A stretch of DNA of 43,045 nucleotides from Deltaproteobacteria bacterium. GTDB lineage: Bacteria > Myxococcota_A > UBA9160 > UBA6930. The stretch covers positions 1-43,045 of the forward strand of contig JAJDAP010000032.1 in NCBI GenBank assembly GCA_029261795.1. Direction: 5' to 3'. A program made the position numbers and the translations under genes. Each line of letters starts with the position of its first letter. Position 1 is the first letter of the stretch. The notes under the pieces are model-generated. The model made no database searches. It was not told the origin of the DNA and saw nothing but the letters and a program-made list of their open reading frames with translations. Shown here piece by piece: positions 1 through 8,173 of the stretch.

Positions 1-68
1 TGGACTACACCAGCGAGTGTCGCCGGCTAAGCACTATCCGCAAGAGGCCGCTTCGCCCCAAGGCCCAC

Positions 69-106
69 GAAAACGGTCCCGAATCCTAGGATTCGAGGCC
101 GTTTTC
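69..106. terminator. Bidirectional hairpin terminator
   Basis: Bases 69-106 fold on themselves almost completely. The outer stem is GAAAACGG/CCGTTTTC and the inner stem CGAATCC/GGATTCG, with one G-T wobble and one mismatch. The outer stem supplies T-rich ends on both strands, so it could end transcription from either side. A + strand reading frame open from base 1 stops at 28-30 (TAA) and may be the tail of an upstream gene, but ten codons are too few to identify it. The rest of 1-186 shows only the leader of the next gene. Confidence 0.7.
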
Positions 107-186
107 ATTTGCGCGCAAGGTCGCGCAACAGGAACTAGCTACCAGGTCGGCTCGCCGATACCCTGTGTGCTCAGCGGAGGTCTGAC

Positions 187-1146
187 ATGAGACGCTTCAT
201 CTCACACGAAGAACTCGCTCGGGACAAACGATTCATCCGGGCCCAGAATACGACGGTGGGCGCCGAGGGGCTTCCGGACGACGTCGACACGGTGGTCGCG
301 ATATTCGAGAAGATGGCACCCGAGATCGAGCGCAGGATCCGGGGAACCAAGCTCGAAGCGATCTACGACCAGGCCGGACCCGGCTTCCAGATCCTCTCGC
401 AGCTGGGTCGCCTCGGTGTCGATCCGGAGAGCACCAAGGTGCAGATGGCTTCCCGCATGCACGGCATCCTCGTCGGCGAGATGCAGGCACTCGAAGCGGC
501 CGGCCGCACGACCTGGGATTTCCCGGATCTCGAGTGGGGCTTCAAGATGAACATGGCGCGCCAATGCTGGGACGAGGCGCGCCACGTGCAGATCTACGAG
601 AAGCTGCTCCACCACTACGATGGCGAAGTCGGCGACTATCCCGAGAACACCTTCCTGTTCGAGACGGGCTGCGCCGACGACCCGGTGCTGCGCGTAACCG
701 GCGTGAACCGCTGCATCGAAGGCCTCGCCTGCGACGTGTTCCGCGATCTCGTCGAAACCGGCAGACGCACCGGCGACACGATCCTCGAACAGGCCGTCGA
801 TTATGTACTCGCCGACGAACTCACCCACGTGCGCTTCGGCAGTGACTGGTCGAAGGAGTGCACCAAGGACGATCCGGAACGGCGGGAGCGCACCAAGACG
901 TTCCAGCGGGAAACGGAGCGGAACTTCGCGTTCGGGGGCCGGCGCAAGATCGCTCATCAGGACCGCCGCGAAGCCGGCTTCTCCGAGGAGGAACTCGAAG
1001 AACTCGAGCACATCTTCCAGGACGTACGCGAGAACGGGCCGAGTACCGAAACGCTGATCACGGCGGCCGAACGCATGCGCGAACGCCACCAGGCCCGAAA
1101 GCGCGGCGAAGCGGTCGCACCGATCGAGGTCCCAGCGGCCAGCTAG
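187..1146 (+). CDS. Ferritin-like di-iron protein (DUF455-like)
   Basis: A 319-aa soluble protein with a four-helix ferritin-like ligand pattern: Glu98, Glu130-x-x-His133, Glu178 and Glu211-x-x-His214. Two ExxH pairs plus two single glutamates are what a carboxylate-bridged di-iron site needs. The context of the motifs (WDEARHVQ, DELTHVRF) resembles the DUF455 group of ferritin-like proteins, which often lack an assigned reaction. The start is ATG 187 behind GGAGG at 176-180. The C-terminal third is charged and probably helical. The 3' end overlaps the stop of the converging lipoprotein gene by four bases. Substrate is unknown; oxygen- or iron-dependent oxidation is the family-level expectation. 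Confidence 0.8.
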   Translation: MRRFISHEELARDKRFIRAQNTTVGAEGLPDDVDTVVAIFEKMAPEIERRIRGTKLEAIYDQAGPGFQILSQLGRLGVDPESTKVQMASRMHGILVGEMQALEAAGRTTWDFPDLEWGFKMNMARQCWDEARHVQIYEKLLHHYDGEVGDYPENTFLFETGCADDPVLRVTGVNRCIEGLACDVFRDLVETGRRTGDTILEQAVDYVLADELTHVRFGSDWSKECTKDDPERRERTKTFQRETERNFAFGGRRKIAHQDRREAGFSEEELEELEHIFQDVRENGPSTETLITAAERMRERHQARKRGEAVAPIEVPAAS

Positions 1147-3824
1147 TTGCCGCCCTCGCTGCCATCGACTTCGATCTCGATGGCGCGGGTCGCGCCACTC
1201 GCCTCCGCGCGGGCTCGCCTGGCTTCGCGAATCTGGCTCGCCAATTCGATGGCTTTCGTCCGCGCCTTCATCCGCTCGAGTAGCGCGAGGGCTTCCGCGT
1301 GGTGGGCCTGTGTCGGAGCGAGCGGGCGCTCGTAGAAGATCCGACGCTCCGCGCGCAAGGGTTCACTCTCCGCGACTTCAGCGATGATCTCGATGAGATT
1401 CTCTCCGGGTTCGAGTTCCACGAAACCGCTGAAGCTCCCGTCCGGCCCCACACTCACGGCGCGACCGGGCTTTCGGTTGCGCAGGTTGCGGATGGAGACC
1501 GCGTCGAGGCCACTCAATCGGAGTTCGGAGAGCTCGTGCTCGATGTCGCCCGGGGTCCGAACCGGAATGAAGCGGCCGCCGGTAAGGTTCGCGATCTCCC
1601 GGTAGCTCTCGATCCCCTCGAGCGCCTCGGGACCGAGTGCGTAGGCATCGACGCGAATACCGAACCCTCCCACGATCTTGGCTACTTTCGCGGCGTGCCT
1701 GCGCGCCGCCGGAACCGAGGGCATCGTCGAGATCCCGTCCGAGAGCAGCACGATCGTCCGTTGGCGACGCTGGCCGGGGTCGCGGTTCTCGCGGATCTCG
1801 GCGAGCGCCGCCGCCATGGCGTTTCCATGGCTGGTGCCCGTAAGATCGAGCACGGGCTCGTACTCATCGAGGATCGCCATCGCCGCCTCAGGCGTCCCGA
1901 ATGAAGCGGCCACGCGAGCCCTGCCGGCAAAGAAAATGAGAGCGACCCTCGTCGTCTCTGGATCGATCCGCTCGAGAAGCTCGCGCGCAGCTGCGAGTTC
2001 GGCCATCAGGATCGAATCGTCCTTGTCGGACGTGGCGATGATCTGTCGAATCTCCCGGTGCGGACGCTTCGTGCCCAACCGCCCGTCGCCGTCGACGTCA
2101 CGGCCGGAAGGCGCCAGTGTGCTGTTGGACTCGTCGATCGCGAGGATGAGGTCATGAAACAGCGCCTCGCTCGAGCCGGCGCGGCCAACGACCTCGGACA
2201 GGCCGGCCGTGGTGGTGATCGTCTCGCCGGCTGCCGGTGTCAGCACGTCCATCCGAGCTACGAGGTGCCGACGCGCGATCGGGATCTCGTTGATTCCGGT
2301 GAGTTTGGCCAGTTCTGCGAGATCGGCGGAGTCGGGAAAACTCGGCTCGAGCGTGTGCGGAGTGTTCGCCAGGGCGTTGATCAACGGGCGCGCGCGTTCC
2401 TTCGAGTCGGCGGCGAGGTAGCGGCGCGCGAGAGCTGCCGAGATCGCGGTCGCATCCGGCTGGCCTCGCCGGGCCCGCTCCAGTAGCTCGATCGCTCGCG
2501 CGTTGTCGTCCGGTCCGAAGCCGAGCGTGGATGCGAGACCGGTCAGTGCGGCGACTCGTTCGGGCTCCTGCTCCAGGCTGCTGCGATAGAGGTCGCGGGC
2601 CGCTGCCATGCGCCGCTGAGAGGTTGCGGGTTCTGGGGTCGTTAGGGCGAGGTATCGCCAAGCATCGCCGCTGCGCTGAAGGGTGAGAGGGTCAGTGTCC
2701 GCGAAGGCCGCAAGCCGAGAAACCGCTTCGACCGCATCCGGCGCCCCGGCCCGGGCCAGCACCCGCGCAAGCGAGGCAGCCGCCTGTGCGGATCCGGGTT
2801 CACTTGCTGCCGCCTCGCGATACAACTCTTCGGCCTGCGCTTCACGCTCCTCCCCGAAGGTCGCTGCGAGATCAGCGAGGAGGCCCAGTTTTCGATGTGG
2901 TGCGAGCGCAAGGATCTCGATTCGGGTGTGCGCAGGATCCGGAGGAAAGGCCAACGAGACGGTCGAGAATCTGCCCACCGCGACGTGTCGAAGGAACTCG
3001 GCCTCCAACACCTCGTAGCTCTCTCCGAATGCCTGCTCGAAGGCAACGTCCCACTGCGTGCCCGAGAGCCCGCGCCGGAGATAGTCCACGAGCTGATCGA
3101 TGTGACGCTCGCCACCCGCGAGATGGCTGGTGTGGAGGAAGTGCGTGAGCGCCCACGCTTCGGCGTAGAACATCGAGAGCGCCTGGTCCGACCAGTGCAT
3201 GACGTTCCGGGCAGTCATGATGCGGCGCAATCCGAGCGAGGTCCCGAACACCAGAACGGCTGCGCGGGCTTCTGGGATGCGTCCGATCGTGGCGGTCCCG
3301 CTCGAGAACTGGGCCGTGCTCAGCACTTCCGCGAGCCCCTCGTCGAACCAGGCGGGATACCGGGAGCCGCTCTGGTTGTGGAGGATCAGATGGATGTACT
3401 CGTGAAAGGTGGTCTGGATCGCCTGGTCGAGTTCGCCCGCATTGATGGCGAGGTAGTTGCGCTCGTCGCTCGGCACCATGTAGCCCTGAACGTTCCGGCG
3501 CGGGCGAAAGTCGCCGAACGTCGCGGTATCGCCGAACAGGTAGACCAGACTCGGCATCGACGGCTCGAATTTCTTGATCGGGAGTATCATCTGCGCGAGT
3601 GATCGGAATCGTTCGAGATCCGCCGCAACCTGACGCGTGGTCGCGGGACTCGCGCTGCTCACGATCTCGAAGTGGGCGGTGCGCGCTCTCAGCCAGCGTT
3701 GCTGTGCAAGGGGCGTCGCGCAACCCGTTGCGAGAAGAGCCACGGCGAGGGCACCCCAACCCCAGGCGCGCCGCTGGCGCGCTCGCGGCGGCTCGATCTT
3801 GGGAGTCTCGAGGGCGGCCTTCAC
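1143..3824 (-). CDS. Lipoprotein with gluzincin, TPR and VWA domains
   Basis: An 893-aa predicted lipoprotein. The signal segment ends in LLATGC (Cys35). Residues 50-200 look like a peptidase MA-type gluzincin: HEYIH at 141-145 and WFDEGLAE at 159-166, where Glu162 could be the third zinc ligand. The middle (about 290-480) has TPR-like helical repeats. A von Willebrand A domain follows, with a MIDAS Asp564-x-Ser566-x-Ser568 and a later LSDG. The tail is beta-rich and then highly charged. GTG 3824 was chosen because GAGG lies 5 bases upstream and the longer frame upstream is only antisense to the VOC gene. It is the last gene of a three-gene operon. It probably acts in the cell envelope as a protease or scaffold; its substrate is unknown. 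Confidence 0.75.
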   Translation of the reverse strand: MKAALETPKIEPPRARQRRAWGWGALAVALLATGCATPLAQQRWLRARTAHFEIVSSASPATTRQVAADLERFRSLAQMILPIKKFEPSMPSLVYLFGDTATFGDFRPRRNVQGYMVPSDERNYLAINAGELDQAIQTTFHEYIHLILHNQSGSRYPAWFDEGLAEVLSTAQFSSGTATIGRIPEARAAVLVFGTSLGLRRIMTARNVMHWSDQALSMFYAEAWALTHFLHTSHLAGGERHIDQLVDYLRRGLSGTQWDVAFEQAFGESYEVLEAEFLRHVAVGRFSTVSLAFPPDPAHTRIEILALAPHRKLGLLADLAATFGEEREAQAEELYREAAASEPGSAQAAASLARVLARAGAPDAVEAVSRLAAFADTDPLTLQRSGDAWRYLALTTPEPATSQRRMAAARDLYRSSLEQEPERVAALTGLASTLGFGPDDNARAIELLERARRGQPDATAISAALARRYLAADSKERARPLINALANTPHTLEPSFPDSADLAELAKLTGINEIPIARRHLVARMDVLTPAAGETITTTAGLSEVVGRAGSSEALFHDLILAIDESNSTLAPSGRDVDGDGRLGTKRPHREIRQIIATSDKDDSILMAELAAARELLERIDPETTRVALIFFAGRARVAASFGTPEAAMAILDEYEPVLDLTGTSHGNAMAAALAEIRENRDPGQRRQRTIVLLSDGISTMPSVPAARRHAAKVAKIVGGFGIRVDAYALGPEALEGIESYREIANLTGGRFIPVRTPGDIEHELSELRLSGLDAVSIRNLRNRKPGRAVSVGPDGSFSGFVELEPGENLIEIIAEVAESEPLRAERRIFYERPLAPTQAHHAEALALLERMKARTKAIELASQIREARRARAEASGATRAIEIEVDGSEGGN

Positions 3825-3841
3825 TGGCACCTCGGGGATCG

Positions 3842-4279
3842 TCAGGGCGTGTAGGAAACCAGGCCAGGGATCTCGTCCTCGTCCTGGAGCCGGCCCCGCA
3901 GCTCGAGCACGGTCCGATCGGGATCGCGCACGAAGATCGAGACGTGGCCGTCGCCGAACGTCACCGGACCCTCGGACGGCTCGATCCCGGCGGCTTCGAG
4001 AGCCGCCAGCGTATCGAGCACCGAGCCCACGCGTAGCGCGACGTGGGTGTGCCCGGTGTGCTTCTCGGGAACGTCCATCAGCACGTTCTTGCCAGCCGTG
4101 GTGTCGACCCCGTTGCGGATCAGGTTGAGCTCCAATCCGGCGTCGTTCTCGAGGATGGTCACCGCATCGAACTCGACCCTGGCCATCACCTTGAAGCCGA
4201 GCACTTGATAGAACGCGACCGACCGGGCCTCGTCCGTGATGCGGATGCCCAGGTGGTCGACCTGTTCGATTTCGATCAC
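3842..4279 (-). CDS. VOC (glyoxalase/bleomycin-resistance fold) protein
   Basis: A 145-aa protein with the vicinal-oxygen-chelate fold, opening with a VDHLGIRI strand and followed by SVAFYQVLGF. Candidate metal ligands are His near the N-terminus, Glu in the LELNLI strand, His in GHTHVALRV, and Glu in VLELRGR near the C-terminus. That is the usual H/E pattern of glyoxalase I-like enzymes, so a metal-dependent lyase or dioxygenase is plausible; the substrate cannot be read from sequence. It starts at GTG 4279, whose GTGA overlaps the stop of the upstream membrane protease gene, implying translational coupling. The following lipoprotein gene starts 17 bases after its stop. Confidence 0.8.
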   Translation of the reverse strand: MIEIEQVDHLGIRITDEARSVAFYQVLGFKVMARVEFDAVTILENDAGLELNLIRNGVDTTAGKNVLMDVPEKHTGHTHVALRVGSVLDTLAALEAAGIEPSEGPVTFGDGHVSIFVRDPDRTVLELRGRLQDEDEIPGLVSYTP

Positions 4280-4902
4280 AGCACCGAGGCGAGCAGTAGT
4301 GCGCCCACGGCGCCCCCGATGGCACCGGACTGGATCGTCGCTGCGCTGATCTTGCCGAGCGATTCTGTCGGGGCCATGCCGCCGGCGACCCGGGACATCA
4401 CCGGCAACTCGACGATAAGCGCGAAGATCGAAGAGCCGACCACTGAACTGACGAGAGCGATGCGCCCCGGGGCGTCGAGCGGCAGCGTCGTCGCCAACAG
4501 CAACGCAAAGCCCCAGGTGGGCAGGTTGCCACCGATACTCATGGCCTGGAACTGGGACGTCTCGCTCTTGGCGAAATCGAAGTTGAAAAGCGGCAGGAAG
4601 CCCTTCGCCGGAGCCAGTGGTGCCGTGGCCCCCGATAGCCGCGCACCGGTGAGGTGTCCCCACTCGTGGAGCAAGCCCGTGATGGCAGCACCGACCAGGA
4701 TGCCGTTGAGCACGGAAACCCAGGCCGCGAGTCCGAGCCCGGTCACCGCGTACCAGGTGTCCGCGGCCGCCCAGATCGAAAGCGCTGCCAGCGCGATGCC
4801 GAGATCGCGGACCCCGACGAATGCCAGGTTCGGTTCCTTCAGGGCGGCGGCACTAGCCTCTTGCGGTTCTTCGGTTGCGGTGGATGCGGTCTCTGCGGAC
4901 AT
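4276..4902 (-). CDS. M50-like (site-2 protease type) membrane protein
   Basis: A 208-aa polytopic membrane protein with four to five hydrophobic segments. HEWGH at 79-83 lies in a membrane segment and is followed by LTGARL, as in M50/site-2-protease metallopeptidases that use HExxH inside the bilayer. The second ligand motif of the family is not obvious; GNLP in the next hydrophobic stretch is only a weak candidate. The ATG start has GAGGTGAG just upstream. It is the first gene of the operon with the VOC protein and the large lipoprotein, so all three may serve one envelope function. It could be an intramembrane protease or an inactive relative. Confidence 0.65.
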   Translation of the reverse strand: MSAETASTATEEPQEASAAALKEPNLAFVGVRDLGIALAALSIWAAADTWYAVTGLGLAAWVSVLNGILVGAAITGLLHEWGHLTGARLSGATAPLAPAKGFLPLFNFDFAKSETSQFQAMSIGGNLPTWGFALLLATTLPLDAPGRIALVSSVVGSSIFALIVELPVMSRVAGGMAPTESLGKISAATIQSGAIGGAVGALLLASVL

Positions 4903-4990
4903 GGGCTCACCTCACATTCGGGCGGCCCGAGGTGGCCGCACGCCTCAGCCTAGCTCGCGCGCCAGCTGCCGGCCCAGCGCCTGGCCCGGG

Positions 4991-5713
4991 CTAGCCGATC
5001 ACGCTCAGGTCCGGCACATAGCGCCGTACCAACCACTCGAACTGCACGGGCCCGGCGCCGGGTTGGCGCAGATCGGATCGCGCGTAGCGCGCCGCTGCCG
5101 GCGAGATCGGCTTTGCCTCGCGCGCCTTCATGTGCGCCTCGCAAACCCGCTCCATCATCACGAAGGATGCAACCGCGTCCGCGACGCTCTCGCCGACGGT
5201 CAACAGCCCATGGTTGCGCAGGATCACCGCGCGTTTGCTGCCAAGCGCCTCGGCGATGCGCTTGCCGCCATCGGCGTCCTGGACCTGCACCTCTTCGTCA
5301 TCGAACAGCGCGTGGTCCTCGTAGAACGCACACGCCTCCTGGGTAATCGGCTCGAGCATGCGGACTTCGGCCGAGAACGGCGTGCCCCACTGGGTGTGGA
5401 CGTGTACCGCGCTCACGGCGTCGGGCCGTGCCATCAGGATCGGATGATGGATGTAGTAGGCGGCCGGGTTCGAAAAGCCCTCGCCTTCCGCCAGCTGACC
5501 ATCGGGCCCGACCAGGACCAGATCGTCCACCGTGGCTTCGTTGTACGGCACCAGATAGCGGAGCAACCAGAAGCAGTCGGTCCGCTCGGGATCCCGCGCT
5601 GAAATGTGGCCATCCCCGATGTCGCCCCAGCGTTGGGACGCGAAGATCCGGTAGCCGAGCGCCACCTGTCGCTTTCGACGCTCTCGCTCCTCTGCTGCGA
5701 CTGTCGCTTCCAT
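4991..5713 (-). CDS. Class II aldolase/adducin family protein
   Basis: A 240-aa protein matching the class II aldolase/adducin fold: a GHISARDP segment near the N-terminus, a zinc-binding HVHTQWG (His-x-His), and a later RNHGLLT that supplies the third histidine. These enzymes are zinc-dependent aldolases or decarboxylases acting on sugar phosphates and related hydroxy acids; adducin-like members may lack enzymatic activity. The start is ATG 5713, with GGAGGAG about 6 bases upstream. This is preferred to an in-frame start 51 bases earlier that lies inside the cytochrome gene. It sits 14 bases downstream of that gene and may be co-transcribed. Substrate is unknown. Confidence 0.85.
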   Translation of the reverse strand: MEATVAAEERERRKRQVALGYRIFASQRWGDIGDGHISARDPERTDCFWLLRYLVPYNEATVDDLVLVGPDGQLAEGEGFSNPAAYYIHHPILMARPDAVSAVHVHTQWGTPFSAEVRMLEPITQEACAFYEDHALFDDEEVQVQDADGGKRIAEALGSKRAVILRNHGLLTVGESVADAVASFVMMERVCEAHMKAREAKPISPAAARYARSDLRQPGAGPVQFEWLVRRYVPDLSVIG

Positions 5714-5727
5714 CGGGTCTCCTCCGG

Positions 5728-8055
5728 CTAGGGGTTGCAGGACCCGGGAAGCGACGAGATCCACGCTCCCAGGAGTTCGACGCCCGCTTCGTGCACCAGG
5801 CTCTTCTCGAGTTCAGGCATCTTGATTGCGGGCCGCACATCGTTGGCCCGCGCCCAGAGGATCGACGTTTCCGGGGAGCCCGGCTCGATATCGTAGTCGA
5901 GACCCAGGGCTGCAGCACCAGCTGCAACCGGCTGCTTGCACAGGCCCGTCGGGGTTCCGAGCGGACGGCCGTAGTCCAGCCACAGCCCCGTGAAGCTGGC
6001 ACGTCCTGCCGGGTTGTGGCAGTGCGCACAGTTGGCCTCGAGGTAGGCGCGAGCGCGCCCGTCGAGGCTCACCTCGGTATCCGTCCAGACCGGGATGCGG
6101 GGCGCATGGTCGACACCCGGGAAGCCCGCCATCAACCCGGCCTCACCCCAACTAGCCAGCTGGTTGTCGCCGGTTACCGGATGCGGGCGGTTCAACAAAC
6201 CCGCCTGCGGGCCGATCGGAACGTCGCCCGGTGTACCGAAGTGGCAGCTGCCACAGTCGGTGCGTGCCGGGACCGAATAATCCGTCACGAACGGACGATC
6301 CCGATCGCCGAGCCCCTCGACGGTAACGGTGGCACCCTGGGGTGTGTAGACGGCCGCGGTCTGCTCGTCGTTCCACACATAGGGCAGCCCGTGCCAGCCA
6401 TCCGGGCGATGGATCAGCAGTCGCGTCTCGACCATCACTTTCCGGAACGAGAAGGTCTTGGCGATGATCGTGCCTACCGGGAACTCGAGCGGGCCCAGGT
6501 CGCGGTACTCGATCTGGCCCCCCGGTGGCAGATACACCACCCGGTGCTTGCTCGCGTAGTCGGAGAAGAGGGGCGTCGTGAGGTCGTAGTGCAGCCCGCC
6601 CGTCGTCGAGGGTTCTCGGGGATCGTCCGTGAACAGGCGATAGCTCGCGAGATCCGGACAGTTGACCATCGTCGCCATCCAGTTGACTCCGTTTCCCGGA
6701 AAACTGCAGGCGGCCGCGATCTCGGCCGGTGTGAAGCCGGTCGTCGTCGGCGGTGCGGGTACCGGCGCCAGGACCACGGCGGGAAGAGCCGGCTGCGTAC
6801 AATCGTGCTGGGAGAGATCCGGCGCAGGGATCTGGGGCAGGAAGCCGTTCACACTGCCGAAACTTGCTGCTCCGTTGTCGTGGATGCAGATTTTGTTAGG
6901 CGCGGTGACCTGGATCGTATGCGGCATGATCGCGGGGTCGAAGCCGGGGATCTTGCTGGAATCCACGAAGCCGCCGATTCCGATGTCCGGGATCGGTACG
7001 CCGATGAAATTGGAGACCAGGTTCCCAAGAAGATCCAGCGGGGCGAAACCGCCGTTGGCGATGACGTTGTCGAAGACGTCGATGCCCTCGGCGTAAGGGT
7101 CATAGTTGGGATCCCGCAGCGGTTCGACGGTGATGAAGTAGCTGGAAATGAACAGGTTCGTCGTCTGATTGCCCGTGATGGTGTTGTCATGGACCTCGGT
7201 CTCGTCGTTGGCGAGAACCAGCACACCCGAGCCGCCGGGAACCGAGGCCACCAGGCCCCCCGAAGCGAAGTTGGGCGTATTGTTGTCAGTGACGATGTTG
7301 TTGAAGACGCGTGAGCGGCGCCCGTTCTTGATCTGGAGGTTCGGCAGGTTGAAGATGCCGATTCCGAGCGAGTTGGCGGTGGCAACATTGTCGTAGACGT
7401 CGGCGTCGATGGAATTCTCGACCTCGATACCGATGACGTTTCCCTCGGCATGGTTGCGCCGCACGATGATGTTGCTCGATTGGCCCACGTAGACGCCGGC
7501 GTCGCGTGCCCCGATCACGATGCAGTCTTCGATCAAGACGTTGCTCGATTGATTGGGATAGAAGCCATAGGCGCCGTTCGAGACCGACGGCCCACCGGTC
7601 CACTCGACCCGAACCCGTTGATAGGTCGCGCCATCGATGAATTCGGTCTTGATGCCGTTACCCGCCGGGGCGAGGATCGTGAAATCCTGGACGGTGAAGT
7701 GATCGCCGCGGGCCAGGAAACCCTGGCTGCCGTTCGTCTGGCCCGAGAAGTCGAGGATCGTCTGGTCGATCCCCTGGCCACGAATGATCAGATGGGAAAC
7801 ATCGAAGGTGATGTCGGCATTGAAGCTGTAGGTACCAGCGGGAAGTTCGAAGATCGTTCCCGGCTCGGCGAACTGGGCTGCGATGCGCAGCTGGTCCTCG
7901 AGATCCGGGGCCGGCGGGAAGACCTTCACCGCATAGGTCGAGGGGTCGGCGATCGCCGGGGCTCCGGACGCGCCATTGACCACGGTTCCACAATTCGAGC
8001 CGGTCAACAGGAATGGAGAGAGCAGGAGAGCGAGAACGAGCAGGCGCGGCTTCAT
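5728..8055 (-). CDS. Beta-helix / diheme c-type cytochrome fusion (SO_2930-type)
   Basis: A 775-aa exported protein in two halves. After a signal segment, residues about 40-430 are a right-handed parallel beta-helix with repeated short strands such as NVLIEDCIV, NIIVRRNHAEGN and EVHDNTITGN. The C-terminal half from about 460 is a cytochrome of the SO_2930/HNE_0200 type with two heme c sites, CGSCH at 601-605 and CAHCH at 676-680. In other proteobacteria these are normally two adjacent genes, so this is a gene fusion with no stop between the halves. ATG 8055 is chosen because it starts the signal peptide; in-frame starts further up lack one. It probably acts in the periplasm or at the surface in electron transfer; the partner is unknown. 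GSNC near the signal end is a poor lipobox. Confidence 0.85.
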   Translation of the reverse strand: MKPRLLVLALLLSPFLLTGSNCGTVVNGASGAPAIADPSTYAVKVFPPAPDLEDQLRIAAQFAEPGTIFELPAGTYSFNADITFDVSHLIIRGQGIDQTILDFSGQTNGSQGFLARGDHFTVQDFTILAPAGNGIKTEFIDGATYQRVRVEWTGGPSVSNGAYGFYPNQSSNVLIEDCIVIGARDAGVYVGQSSNIIVRRNHAEGNVIGIEVENSIDADVYDNVATANSLGIGIFNLPNLQIKNGRRSRVFNNIVTDNNTPNFASGGLVASVPGGSGVLVLANDETEVHDNTITGNQTTNLFISSYFITVEPLRDPNYDPYAEGIDVFDNVIANGGFAPLDLLGNLVSNFIGVPIPDIGIGGFVDSSKIPGFDPAIMPHTIQVTAPNKICIHDNGAASFGSVNGFLPQIPAPDLSQHDCTQPALPAVVLAPVPAPPTTTGFTPAEIAAACSFPGNGVNWMATMVNCPDLASYRLFTDDPREPSTTGGLHYDLTTPLFSDYASKHRVVYLPPGGQIEYRDLGPLEFPVGTIIAKTFSFRKVMVETRLLIHRPDGWHGLPYVWNDEQTAAVYTPQGATVTVEGLGDRDRPFVTDYSVPARTDCGSCHFGTPGDVPIGPQAGLLNRPHPVTGDNQLASWGEAGLMAGFPGVDHAPRIPVWTDTEVSLDGRARAYLEANCAHCHNPAGRASFTGLWLDYGRPLGTPTGLCKQPVAAGAAALGLDYDIEPGSPETSILWARANDVRPAIKMPELEKSLVHEAGVELLGAWISSLPGSCNP

Positions 8056-8173
8056 ATGGGAGACTCTCAGAAGAACGGGATTCAGTGTGGAACCGGGACA
8101 CCGTGCGTCATGTGGCGGGCCCATGTCAACCGGTACGCGGGGTTCCCTCGTGCCGGCGCTAGAGTCCGGCGCC

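Noticed and set aside
1..68. 3' end of an RNA gene
   Set aside because: No CCA end, T-arm or other tRNA feature; a protein-coding tail ending at 30 fits as well, but ten codons prove nothing.
3825..4325. N-terminal extension of the gluzincin lipoprotein
   Set aside because: It would cover the VOC gene in another frame and bury the lipoprotein signal; the sequence is Arg/Gly-rich noise.
4043..7314. Long + strand open frames across the aldolase and cytochrome genes
   Set aside because: Antisense to genes with clear domains and ribosome sites; no recognisable motifs of their own.
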